Source of the DNA: Ligustrum vulgare
Lineage: Eukaryota; Streptophyta; Magnoliopsida; Lamiales; Oleaceae
Reading direction: 5' to 3'
Assembly: GCA_963555705.1 (NCBI GenBank)
Contig: OY743179.1
Location: 24,368,192-24,432,191, forward strand
DNA: 64,000 bases
In this document: piece by piece, positions 12,070 to 25,781 of the stretch
How the letters are laid out: every line of letters begins with the position of its first letter
Numbering within the stretch: the stretch's first letter is position 1
The notes under the pieces: model-generated
Database searches by the model: none
Told to the model about the DNA's origin: nothing
Seen by the model: the letters and a program-made list of their open reading frames with translations, nothing else
Position numbers and translations under genes: made by a program

Positions 12070-13639
12070 ATTTCCCTTTAGCTTTCTATTATTGGTGCAC
12101 AGATCCTTCGAAAACTTTGCATATTAGGGCACTTACTTGATTGCATCTAACAGTGGAATGTTGATTTCCACTTTCCTGAACATCTCCAGTATATCCTTTT
12201 CCTTGCCCTCCTTAGTCGCTTTTGCTAACCTGCTAGGAAAAGGAGGTGGAGTCAATTTAGAAATTGAGTTAGAGTTGGATTTTACCTGCCAGGTTTGTGA
12301 ATTTGTATCTTCCTTTTCAATTTCCTTCTCTTCTTCCTCTTCATTTGCTAGGGCCTACTTTCACGAATCTTCAATCACTTTTCCACTCCACAGGGTTATG
12401 GCACTCACGTTTTTAGGATTTATCTCGGGTTGAGATGGCAATTTACCACCAGATTGTGATTCCAACCTGTTGATGGCTATAGCCATTTGACCCATTTGGT
12501 TTCTCCAAATTTTAAATGCTAGACTTGGTGTCCTGTTGAAATTGAAGTGTGTTAGATGTCAAGGCTTTGACAATGTCTTCAAGAGAAGTACCTTAGTTTT
12601 GTGTTCTTTGTTGATACTGCCCCTGAGGTTGGAAACTCTCTTGTTGCTGAAATTTCCCTTGAGGTATGTTGGAGATGAAACCCGGGGCTTGCTACTTCCA
12701 TATCTCAAATTGGGGTGGTCCCTCCATCCAGGGTTGTAGGTAATGGAGTATGGGTTGTACTGCTGTCTTTGAAACGGGAAGCCCTCTGTAGCATTTACTT
12801 GTTCACCATTTCCCTCTTGCAACCCCGGGCAAGTGTTAGTTGGATGTCTGAAGTTCGCGCATATCCTACAAGCCTTGACTTGTTGACCTCCCATACAGCA
12901 AGCTGTTTCACCAGATTGGTTAGTTCAAATAATTAGGTTTCAATATTGGAACCATTTACCTCATTTACTCGTCGAACTTGCAAATCCCTGTTGGAGTTGA
13001 ACTGCTGAGAGTTCTTAGCCATATTAGAAATCAGGGCTCTCGCCTGTTCCGGTGTTTTGTCCATTAGCGCACCTCCACTTGCGGCATCTATCATACTCCT
13101 ATCCATTGGTAGCAGTCCTTCATAAAAATATTACACCAAGAGTTACTCACAGATCTGATGATGGGGCAGCTTGAGATGAGCTTCTTGAAACGCTCCCAAT
13201 ACTCATACAATGTTTCGTTATTGTTCTGGAGCACCCCACATATCTCCTTTTTTATGGTACCAGCTCTAGATGCGGGGAAGTATTTCTCCAAGAAAAGCCT
13301 CTTCATGTCATTCCAAGTAGTGACTGTTCTAGATGGCAGACAATAAAGCCAGTCTGTGGTGGCATCCTTCAATGAGAATGGGAAAGCTCTCATTTTTATT
13401 TGCTCACTGGTAATGCCTGTTGGCCTCATACTGTCACATACCACATGAAATTCTTTAAGGTGTCTGTATGGGTCCTCATCGGGATGTCCTCGGAAGGTTG
13501 GCAGAAGATGGATCAGACCGGACTTTAGCTTAAAAGTCTTGTTCTCTTCCACTGCTGGAAAATTAATACATAAAGGTTGTTGAGTAACATCCGGGGTAGC
13601 CAGTTGCTTAAGAGTCAAATTGTTATTTGCTGCTGCCAT
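12070..13639 (-). pseudogene. Gypsy gag (frameshifted)
   Basis: The start is ATG at 13,639. Residues 1-160 hold the retrotransposon gag domain: FRGHPDEDPYRHLKEF near residue 50, AFPFSLKDATTDWLY near 85-99, and FLEKYFPASR near 115. A 1-nt loss at about 13,155 shifts the frame. The continuation in another frame reads DRSMIDAASGGA, DKTPEQARALISNMA and QQFNSN, with in-frame stops. A zinc knuckle (CRICANFRHPTNTC; C-x2-C-x4-H-x4-C) lies at about 12,825-12,870. A final piece reads NQMGQMAIAINRLE then INPKNVSAITL (about 12,410-12,510), leading into protease. Gag would form the particle that packages element RNA; here it cannot be made intact. Confidence 0.85.
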
Positions 13640-13790
13640 TTGTTGTGCTGCCTTCTTTGTTGTCGAAACGTTCTCTCGATCTCTGGATCAAAATCACAAT
13701 ATTCAATATTAGTTGATCGAGTCTTACGCAAGGAAGTGAAGAAATAGGCAAGCAATATTTAGTAAAAAAAAAAAGAAATAAATAAATAAA

Positions 13791-15390
13791 TGCATGCGTG
13801 CCGCGATGCACCAAAATAATAAATAATTCATTACTTGTTAAATATTAATTAATGATGTAGTAGCTAGAGTAAGGGTCGATCCCATGAGGAACGGTGAACT
13901 TATTTAGTTGCTCAATCAATTAGAATAAAATGGGGGGTTTTGTTGTTGAGTTTTACTTAAATGAAAACTATGCATGAAATAAACAAATAAATATGTGAGG
14001 AATTGAAATGAGAGGAAATCTTGTTCTCGGGTTGGATTGTGCCCTCAATTAATGTTATACCATCCTATGCAACGCGCTTCTATTCCTAATTCAATTTATC
14101 AATATTAGGTAATCAACAAACTCTGATTATCTAAATTCTTCCTTATGTAAATTAAATCAAAACAAGCTCTTTAATTCAATTCTAACCAATGGGTGACCCT
14201 AAACAATCTCTTAGAATTTAACTCAAGGCTAGTGTGAAGCGAGAAGAATTAGACTGAATTGGGTTACTAATTTCATAAACTCGAATTAATAAACCCAAGT
14301 CGAATTATTGATAAACTTGCATGAGATTTATTTGCTACCAAAGTCAAGATCCAATGACAATTACGGATCAAAGATCTAAACTTAGGACATACATGAATTC
14401 AGAGATTCAACAATTTAATTGGCCAAATCAAATTTATAAATCCACTAAATTCAATGAAACATTAAAAACACAATAATTCAACAATTGAAATAAATGAATA
14501 GATGTACGTTACTAGTTTCTAGGAAGAAAATAACATAATTGAATAACACAACTTCCCCTTTGAACAAAATATGAAATTTAGCCTAGCATGGTTGTGTAGA
14601 TTCTTCAAGTTGCTTCATGAATTTCATTGTTGTTGATATTCTTGCGCTTGAAAATCTCCCAAGAATACTCTACATTTTGCTCTCAATTTTTCTCAATGTC
14701 GAGCCTCCTTTTTGTGGTGATTTTGCTCTTTTAATACTCCCAAAATCGTGCCCTAGTTTTACCCACAAGATATACCAAAGATAGACCTTGAACAAGATTA
14801 GGAAATTACTTCGCGAGAAAGATATGACCATAACTTTCCTTATTACGGCCGTAATTGGGTTGCTGAAAATTTTCGGAATTTGGAAGTTATGGCCGTAATT
14901 TTGTCATTTACTGTCGTAAGTGCATCTCTGCCGAGAAGTACTTGTACTCGATGTTTTAGTTATAACTTTTTGTCCTGAAATCAGATTATGGTGATTCAAA
15001 ATGCGTTGGAAATAAGACTCAAAGATATACAATTATTTGTGAAATAGATATTCCAAAATTCGAATTCCTTCTATATCAAAATTGAGATTCAATCTATGAC
15101 TTAAATTATAGATCACAATCTTTTTGGGTTTTGATTTCCAATTTCACCCCAAATCTTCTATGACCATAATTTTCGCCTCAAATCTTCTTCTCACATGCCA
15201 TTTTTGATTTGGAGTCCTTTGAACATTCCATGATTCACACCATTTTGGTCCTTTTTTCTTTTCTTTTTGTTCTTTGCGATCCTGTATAACACAACACATA
15301 AAGATGCAGTAAACACTACTTAAATATGATCAAACCAATAAAAAATAAGATAAAAAGTGAATTAAATACATACTAATAAAGTACTTATCA
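13791..15390 (-). repeat. Gypsy 5' LTR
   Basis: Direct repeat of 7,765-9,364 and also 1,600 bp long. It starts TGATAAGTAC and ends GGCACGCATGCA on the minus strand. The primer-binding site should lie just below 13,791, but that stretch is T-rich on the minus strand and no clear tRNA match is visible. Confidence 0.9.
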
Positions 15391-16375
15391 GTAGCCCAAG
15401 AGATTTGAGAACGCAATACATTGATGCTATGTGTATAGTCTAGAAATACGGTAAACCAGATTTTTTTTAACCATGACTTGCAATCCTAAATGGCCTGCAC
15501 CTAGCTAGTAATGATGAAGTGTAAAACAGACCTGATTTGGTTGTGCGTGTGTTTAGAGCAAAACTTGAGGCATTAAAGGAAGATTTGTTCATAAGGACTA
15601 TCTTTGGTCCTGTTGCTTCCTACATTTTTGTTGTTGAATTTCAGAAGAGAGGTCTCCCACACATGCATTTCTTAATCATCCTTCAAAATGAACATAAATT
15701 GAGAACATCACATTCTGTGGATGCAATAGTTAGTGCTGAATTACCTGATGAGCGAACACAACCACACATTTTCTTGTACTTAAACATATGATGCACGGAC
15801 CTTGTGGTGCTTATCCTAAAAACGTTTGCATGAAAAACAATGATACATGCAAGTTAGATTTCCCAAAAAAAATTAGTGAACAGACTATTATTGGCAAAAG
15901 TTCATATCCAACTTATAGGCGTAGAAACAATTCTAGGTTTGCAAAAGTACGCAATCATTTTTTAGGTAATGGCTAAGTTGTTCCATATAATGCATTTTTG
16001 TTAGCAAAATTTAATTGTCATATAAATGTAGAAGTTTGTTCTTCAGTTAAATCTGTAAAATAAATGTACAAATACATTTACAAGGGCCATGATAAAGTGA
16101 ACTTTGTGACTGAACCAAATGATTCTGATGTATATGATGAAATAAAACTTTACCAATCAACACCGTCTGCTCTTTTACACGGTCTGCTCAATGAAGACAA
16201 TGACTGTCATTTATGTATGGAAGAGACATCCCACTACCAAATGCCCTCTGCATTACGCCAGTTGTTTGGAACTATTCTTGCTCTATGTGATCCGTACGAT
16301 CCAAAGAAGCTGTGGCTTTCGTTCAAAGAACAAATTATCAAAGACATGATATGTTCAAAAATTCAAGTGAACTAG
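15391..16375 (+). pseudogene. Helitron HUH Rep domain (broken)
   Basis: The sense resumes with SPRDLRTQYIDAM (about 15,395-15,432) and a CNPKWPAP segment. Next come DLVVRVFRAKLEALKEDLF and VVEFQKRGLPHMHFLI (about 15,630-15,680). PHMHF is the two-histidine HUH metal site of the rolling-circle nuclease. MMHGPCG, CMKN and CKLDFPKK follow. At 16,061-16,063 a TAA stands where plant Helitrons have the first Tyr of the YxxKY catalytic pair; the downstream MYKYIYKGHD is intact. Loss of that Tyr would abolish strand cleavage even if translation continued. Several other stops break the frame. Confidence 0.85.
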
Positions 16376-16589
16376 GCTGAAATCAGAGCATTGCGTGATG
16401 TAGATAATCTATGAAAGTCTTATGGAAAGACTATTGCTGAATTTTCACTTATTAACACTCCTTTATCTTTTGAAAACACGTCTCAAATCTCTAAAGATTT
16501 TTTAGATGAATCAAATGTTCCTATATGTGAGTCAGACCTCTATAACGAACATATGCAGAATAAAGAACAACGTTGTATGTACGAGAAAA

Positions 16590-17891
16590 TTACAAAATGT
16601 ACATTGGGGAGAAAAAAATGTTGTCTTCTTCATTGATGGTCCAAGTGGAATTGGTATAATGTTTTTGTACAAAACACTTCTTGCGACTATTAAATCAAAA
16701 GGACTAATAGGGCTTGCAAGATCCCTATTGCTGTAACCAGTGAAACAACATGCGCCATTAGCAAAGAGTCATCATTGGCTCATTTATGTTGAACAACTGC
16801 ACTAATTATATGGGATGAAGCTCCAATACTAAATAAATCTATTTTTGAGTGTATGGATAGAATCCTATGTGGTATATGCGACTATTATTTGCCTTTTGGT
16901 GGAAAAACTATTGTGTTCGGAGGGGATTTAGGTAGGTACTACCTATTGCGAAAAGAGGTGGGAAAGAAGAAATTATCAATGCAACTCTCATCAATTCATA
17001 CTTATGGCCTTTTATCTTGAAGTATAAGTTAGTGAACAATGTTCGTGCTCAATCAGATCAAAGCTTCTCAGATTACTTGTTGTGAATTGGAGATGACACT
17101 GAATTATTACACGTGTGGCCTCATAAAACTACCCGATGACCTGGTCATACCGTATGTCAATGAAATTGATTCTGTTTTCATTCTACTTGATGCAGTTTTC
17201 CCAGATTTGGTATCTTATACTACAAATATAGGTTCTATGATGAACCGTGTCATCTTGAGCCCTAAAAATGAAGATGCTGACTTCATCAATGTTCTGTTGA
17301 TAAATCGATTTCCGGGAGAAAGTTTTTTCTACTATAGTTTCAATTAGCCAATAGATGCAGATGATATTAGTTTTAATGAAGATTTCTTGAATTCATTTAC
17401 ACCAAGTGGTATTCCACCACATGAATTAATATTGAAGATTGGCTGTCCCATCATTTTGCTACGGAATATAAATCCCTTGGAGGGAATCTGTAACGGAACA
17501 AGAATTATATGTAGACATTTTGATAAAAATGTAATTCATGCTGAGATTGTTGTTGGAGAATATACAGGAAAAAGAGTCTTCTTGTTTTGTATACCTTTTA
17601 TACCTTCTGAAATCGATGACACTCCTTTCAGATTTAAGAGAACATAGTTTCCAATTCGTATATGCTTTGCGATGAGTATAAACAAGGCTCAAAGACAAAT
17701 ATTAGATTTTCTTGGTCTATATTTACTAAATCCCGTGTTCTCCCACGGTTAATTATATGTTTCCTTATCAAGAATCCAGACAAGTCAATCTATTAAAATA
17801 CTTTTGAAGCCAACCAATCAGAAGAAAGAACGTTGCTTTTCCACAAGAAATGTTGTGTACACTGAAGTTTTGGACTTGTTAAAGATTTGTT
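16590..17891 (+). pseudogene. Helitron PIF1-type helicase domain (broken)
   Basis: Walker A is recognisable but mutated: FIDGPSGIGIMFLYKTL at about 16,632-16,682, where the usual GTGKT reads GIGIM and the lysine is lost. Walker B, LIIWDEAPI (about 16,800-16,830), is intact. A FGGDLG motif near 16,920, a PHELILKIGCPIILLRN segment (about 17,418-17,468), NGTRI and a C-terminal FAMSINKAQ/PVFSHG stretch (about 17,665-17,750) follow. The last coding sense is VVYTEVL before a stop at about 17,891. The domain would unwind DNA during rolling-circle transposition; multiple stops and frameshifts make it inactive. Confidence 0.85.
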
Positions 17892-18108
17892 AGCTTCATG
17901 CAGCTGCACAAACATTTCATAAATTATACAAGCAACAAATCGTTGTGTAATTATATAAATTTTTCATAGTGTCTAAATGTGTGCCTCCCTTTTTATATTA
18001 TATTAAATGTTTAATTTTTATCATTACTGTGAAACTCATCGTTCAGAATATATTTATTATAGATGAACTCCATTATCATGTCCGAGAAAAACAATGACAT
18101 TAACAATG
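17892..18108. other. Gap between the Helitron relic and the next repeat
   Basis: AT-rich with no gene. A Helitron 3' terminus was looked for and not found. Confidence 0.5.
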
Positions 18109-18484
18109 TTCTAAAAGGCGTAATGCATTACGAAGCGTCAAGGTCAAGAATCAAAAATCAAAAGTTTGGCGTGTCAATGCAAAGAATAGGCACCATAATG
18201 CGTTTCGTATTTTTAATATTATTTTAATTTTTTTTTAAACATTAAATATATTTTTGTATAAAAAATAGATTTTTTTTAAGGAAAAAAAAAAGGGCGTTTA
18301 GGCTGGATTAGTCGCGCAATGCTCGTCTAGGCGTGATTAGGCATGTCAAGCCGGGATAAACGCTGGCCTAGGCACGCCTAAGCGGCAAAAAAAATCTCTA
18401 ACGCATTTTTACATGCATACCACCGATGCGAGGTTAAACGTCCACGCCTCACGTCTTGGCGACGCATTAAGACGCATTTTCGAA
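18109..18484. repeat. 376-bp CG-rich interspersed repeat, copy 1
   Basis: Rich in GGCG and CGCC words, many arranged as small inverted repeats, around an AT-rich middle. The ends form an imperfect inverted pair: TTCTAAAAGGCGT, and TTCGAAAATGCGT on the other strand. An inverted, diverged copy lies at 59,632-59,999. No clear target duplication was found. It is probably a non-autonomous DNA transposon family, but the superfamily is not settled. Confidence 0.7.
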
Positions 18485-18930
18485 AAAAATAATATCTATA
18501 TATAGGTTACTCAAAAATACGTTTCATAATTACATAAAGAAATAAGAAATTACAAAATCACACCCATCTATTTACAATCTCTCCTTATGCATGAGATCAT
18601 GTATGCCAAGTATAATACAAGACAATATTACGAACAATAATTATATTATTCGATCCTTGTGAACAAACATATATACGTTGTAACTTTTTCCTTTGAACCC
18701 CACATCATCTTAGGCAAAAAAAAGACCTTTCTTGTCAAAATTAACTAATTACAAATGGCAACTTTATATATTTACTCAAAGTTAAGATTGAGGGCCCTGA
18801 AAAACACACCTTCCCAATCTTATGTACAGTTTATTCACATGAAAAATCATAACCTTGCATGATTTTTATTTTTTATTTATTTATTTGCCTACCTAATTTT
18901 TTGATCTGTATCATCAGGGTTATTGAATTT

Positions 18931-21900
18931 TCATACTTGCGAGTCTTCTTGCAATAAGGGGACTTTGTCGTCTGATGATGATGACGTATTTCCACCGTTT
19001 TTGTGCATTTCATCATCCTCTCTGATTTGTCCCCACATCACTGTGTAGTACCCCACTCCACAGACAATTGCACCCATCATGCTGCATAAACAAGCACCAT
19101 ACTAAAGAATGAACATATATTCATGAACTGCATTGTATGAAATATTTACATTATAATAGCAATTTCCATTAATTTTGCACCATGTTTTGTATGCATTTGG
19201 CTTTACAGAGACTAAGCATGTATTCTTTAACGCAATCATTATAATTTATAAATCAATTTATAAACAATATTATTTCACAAAATATTTTTTAACCAAATAA
19301 ACTTTCTCTCTTCACTTTTTAACCACATATTTTAGCTAAAAAACATAAATAAAATAATTTATAATTGCTACAGTGTTATCGAACAGAGCCCAGTATTGAA
19401 TTTGAGGGGGGAAATATGATGAGTCTATCTATTACATACCAAACATTGCTCAGTGAATACAAAAATTCAGCTAAAATAGACCTAAAAACCTTCCTTTCAT
19501 AAGACTAACAAGATCTGAGTTGATCAAGCTGGAAGAGCGAGAACTAGATTAAAAATTCATGCAGATATTAAAAATTATTTAGAAATTAAATAAATTTTTT
19601 TACCTTCCATAGTGAAAAGTATCTGCAAAGAGTAAACAGCCAAATGCACTTGCAAAGAGAATTCCTAGTGGCTTAAATATGGGCACAAAATAAGGGCCTT
19701 TCAAACGCACGCACCATATGTGAACACTGCTACGGATCAAACTACTAAAAATCGCCTGTAATATATACATACACATTCTAACTGTATCTATGTAACATGG
19801 AAAAATAACTCACTAAATATAAGTTAAAAATAAATTTTGACTTGTTCTTACTGTTAAAATGATTACAAAGAGATCCAAGTTAAGCTCCAACCTCCACGCA
19901 CTGGGATCTCTTTCTATAAATGCAGCAAGTAGAGCAGATTGGATTGTTCCAAATAAGCTATAAAAAGAGATTATTTTCATCACTTGTGGGTATATTTTGA
20001 GAGTTCCCACCTGACTCAAAAGAATAGGAGGCAGTAATCTAATTAATTAAACATTGAAGATTGAATTTTTACAGTTTGATTTTGGGAATTAAGTGAATCG
20101 TTTGTACAGTACCTGGATAAGGTTCCATAGTGAAAGTGTTAAGGAAGAAGCTGCGAAGAGAATGCAACCAAGAAGCCAATTTTCATGGGTTGACAAGAAC
20201 ACAAAAAGGCGCTTCTGCGTTGATGATTGAAGAGACAGTGCCGGGGATGAATGATTCTTTATGGTAGGACCCCTATAGAGAGAGAGTGATGTTGCTCCCA
20301 TAATCGATATGAAGGTGTCAATTAATCTTGCTTGGCTGCCAGAGCTTTTCCAGTTCAATTTTGTTCTCCTATACAACTTGTGTAACGATTATTAGCATAA
20401 TTGTTGTGGATTAAACTAAGATTCCTAATTTGGGAAACAATAATAACGAGAGAAAAAAATAATTAGAAAATGATAGTTCATAGTACACAATGAAAAAAGT
20501 CATTATGATTTGTTTGATAATGAAGATAGAATTTTGGTGGGGAAAAAAAATGAATTATAGGGAATTGAATTCATGGAAACTTATTTTCTTAGAAATTGGA
20601 AGTTTAGTTTGCTTGATTAGTTTAATTTTCTCAATGAAAAAAGTGAACAAATTTTCAAGTTATGTTGTTTAATTAGCATTATTTTCCATGACAAATAAAA
20701 AAATTAGCTATTTTGTTTAAAAAAAAAAAAAATCCACACATTTATACTTCATAATAATGTTAATTTCTGAAGAAAAAAATGAATAAATCAATTAACAAGA
20801 ATAATTTTGGTCAAACAAAACTAAATGATTTGTCATGGCAATTGGAAAATCAATTTTCACTCTCGTGTCAGGAATTTGTTTTCTACAATTTTATAGCAAA
20901 ACTTAGGGGTTGGCACCATAAAAACTCCTCACCTGCCATGTGGGGGGGGGGGGGTCATAAGAAAGACTATCAAAGTTAAACACACCAAAAATTGAAAATA
21001 GAAAACATTTTCTAACTTTCAAGCAGGGGCGGAGCCAGGGGGTGGGCCAACTGGGCCCTGGCCCACCCCTGACTCAAAAATTCCTTTAAGAAAAAAAAAA
21101 ATTCTTAGGCAAAGCCCATCCCCAAATGAAATCTGGCCCAGCCCAAATAAATGAACTGGCTTCGCCCCTGCTTTCAAGGCAAATAATGCTTATCAAATGG
21201 ACCCTTAAAAGAGTCATGCATGCTACATATACAAAAAAATTAGTACAAACAGATTGATTAACCCTCACACATGGATGGGGCCCACACATAAGCCCCTCCT
21301 CGTGTGAGGGTTAGTAACCCTGTATGTATAACTTTGTTTGTACAAATAGATTGATAATTTAATCAAGAACCAATTAATCCAATTCTTTATCCGTTAATTA
21401 AACTATTTGCTGTATTAAAATAATTTCAGTCACACACGACAAACATGTTATGTTATCATAATTTAGCCCCACGGTATATATACTTGTGGACACCAAAAAT
21501 TCCAAAATATTCACGTTCAAAGGAGATTGACCTACCATTTGGAAATGAAACTCTATTTGATTCTCATGGAATCTTTATTCAAAAGCTAAATCAATAATTG
21601 CGTGTTGATATCAACTACATTTCTTTTCCTTTCATATAAAAAACCTAAAGTTTTGGAGCGTCGAATTAGTTCTAAAAGATAATTTTAACCGTTAAAAGTT
21701 TTAAATCGTTATTAAAACCATTTGATCTAACAGGTAGATTTGAGTATCATCGACACTTGTTCTTGGAACTCAACATTTGATATCGTTTTGAATATGAATA
21801 TGAAAATGAATTCGACCCCACATAATCGAGTTTAAAGTAAATTTTTAAAAAATTAAATAAATTTGTAGGATATCGAAAACTAAGTTTAAGTTCGAGAAAG

Positions 21901-22641
21901 AACCTGAGGATTATAGCAAGAAGGAAAGATATAGCAGGGATTATATTAGCCATGCCAATTGCAACAATTGGAGAGCTGTAACTTAGACCGAGAAACGCAA
22001 GGTTCTGTGCCATTGTCACCCTGCAAAATTAGTTCCAACAAAATAATAACTTAAAGTTAGTCAAACATTTTCAATGTCATGATTACTTGATATTGTTAAA
22101 GTTCTATATATATAAATAAAAAAAAATGATCAAACATGAGAGAGAACGAACCCGATTAAACCAAGGAAGAATACTCGAACGAGAAAAGATAATGTCAATA
22201 TAGGCATTTCCAATCTGCAATGAGATAATTCTTGGCATGAATTTGTCTAGCTAGGTGCTAGTTAAAGCTCTAAACATGCATGAAATTGTGTGTTAGAAAA
22301 AATATATTGCAATAAGAGTCTCATCGATCTCATAGAGAGAAATATGAGAAAGCATTTCTAGTACTTTCGAAGTACTGGGCCAAATAGGGGAATTTTTCGT
22401 TCGTCCAAAGTACCGAGTCTTGATACTTGAGGAGTATTAAAAATATATTCGAATACGAGAAATCTAATTAAATGTGAGAGAGATCGTACGTATTTCTATC
22501 GTGGATATAAGAATAAGGAAGTAGTATGATAGAGCCAAGAGCATTGGTGTAGACAACGAACACGAAAGGGCTCATTCCTTTAGCCATGGCGGTGCTAGCC
22601 AATATAGTCAAGCCAATGGTGCAACCCTCCACCATCACCAT
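18931..22641 (-). CDS. WAT1-related EamA transporter (nodulin MtN21-like)
   Basis: A multi-pass membrane carrier of the plant WAT1/UmamiT (drug/metabolite transporter) family, which moves small organic compounds such as amino acids or auxin; the substrate cannot be read here. Seven exons were assembled on GT-AG sites: 22490-22641 (to the first in-frame ATG), 22152-22214, 21904-22020, 20113-20368, 19852-20010, 19604-19755 and 18931-19081. The phases join without a break, giving about 349 aa; the family is usually 350-400. Family signatures: VEGCTIGLTILASTAMAKGM (exon 1), AQNLAFLGLSYSSP (exon 3), IERDPSAW (exon 5), FVPIFKPLG (exon 6) and GVGYYTVMWGQ (exon 7), then a hydrophilic tail with a TGA at 18,931. 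The apparent original ATG (22,694-22,696) is out of frame because of a 10-bp duplication, so the ATG at 22,641 is the best remaining start. Intron 3 (about 1.5 kb) hosts a hAT MITE. Confidence 0.88.
21024..21170. mobile_element. hAT-type MITE in intron 3 of the WAT1-related gene
   Basis: A 147-bp element with terminal inverted repeats CAGGGGCGGAGCCAG and CTGGCTTCGCCCCTG. It is flanked by an exact 8-bp target duplication CTTTCAAG (21,016-21,023 and 21,171-21,178), the size made by hAT transposases. Its ends resemble those of the larger hAT at 60,165-61,350. It is non-coding and lies well inside the intron, away from splice sites. Confidence 0.92.
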
Positions 22642-22670
22642 CGAAGTTGATGGCACAATTTCTCCTACAA

Positions 22671-22690
22671 CTGCCGTGAACTGCCGTGAA
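22671..22690. repeat. 10-bp tandem duplication in the WAT1-related start region
   Basis: CTGCCGTGAA occurs twice in a row (22,671-22,680 and 22,681-22,690). With one copy removed, the ATG at 22,694-22,696 runs in frame into exon 1. With both copies it is out of frame. Confidence 0.95.
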
Positions 22691-22800
22691 ACCCATCTCT
22701 CCGCCCGTCTCAGTCTTTCTTAATTTTTTGTTTGTCTCTCAATCTCTCTACTTAAATATTGGGACATTACTCTTCCTATTCATTCTCAAAGAGGAGATAT

Positions 22801-25607
<2,807 letters not shown>

Positions 25608-25610
25608 TAA

Positions 25611-25778
25611 GCCCTTGTTTGATACCGATTAAAATTAAGATTTTAATCTAAATTAAAGTCAACAATTAATCTCAACCACAAATTTCATGGGACCCACAAC
25701 TTTTCAACCAACCGCACATTTCATCAACTTCTACCAAAATCTATAAAAACTCAATTTTAATCTCCATCAAACATGGGC
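25611..25778. mobile_element. Tourist/PIF-Harbinger-type MITE
   Basis: A 168-bp element with ends GCCCTTGTTTGAT and ATCAAACATGGGC (inverted, one mismatch) and the 3-bp target duplication TAA on both sides (25,608-25,610 and 25,779-25,781). Non-coding. Confidence 0.8.
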
Positions 25779-25781
25779 TAA

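Larger units (their letters stand above)
7765..15390 (-). mobile_element. Athila-like Ty3/gypsy retrotransposon, non-autonomous
   Basis: Two direct LTRs of exactly 1,600 bp (7,765-9,364 and 13,791-15,390) bound a 4.4-kb interior read on the minus strand. The flanking 5-mers are GCAGC (7,760-7,764) and GTAGC (15,391-15,395), a target duplication with one change. The interior keeps gag (with a CCHC knuckle) and an aspartic protease. Reverse transcriptase, RNase H and integrase are not recognisable, so it needs helpers. The gag style (CPHHQ-like, IDAASGGA, DKTPEQA) and LTR length fit the Athila branch of gypsy. LTR divergence is several percent by eye in the stretch I compared, so this is an old insertion. 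Confidence 0.9.
5717..17891 (+). mobile_element. Degenerate autonomous Helitron (Rep/PIF1), split by a gypsy element
   Basis: Coding remnants in one order on the plus strand match a plant RepHel protein: N-terminal Helitron-like domain (6,480-7,764), HUH Rep (15,391-16,375) and PIF1-type helicase (about 16,590-17,891). Between the first two sits the gypsy element 7,765-15,390, and removing it rejoins the coding sense. Many stops and frameshifts show it is dead. The stretch 5,717-6,440 looks like decayed upstream coding or intron sequence. Neither terminus could be fixed: no clear TC start after 5,355 and no hairpin-CTRR end was found after 17,891. Confidence 0.8.

Noticed and set aside
19190..19400. 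Possible MITE in intron 6 of the WAT1-related gene
   Set aside because: Sequence resembles MITE edges (ACAGAGACTAAGC, GAACAGAGCCC), but no convincing inverted ends or target duplication were found.
21200..21330. AACCCTCACAC hairpin in intron 3 as a separate transposon
   Set aside because: An 11-bp stem with a nearby direct repeat (GTACAAA, AGATTGAT), but no terminal repeats plus target duplication.
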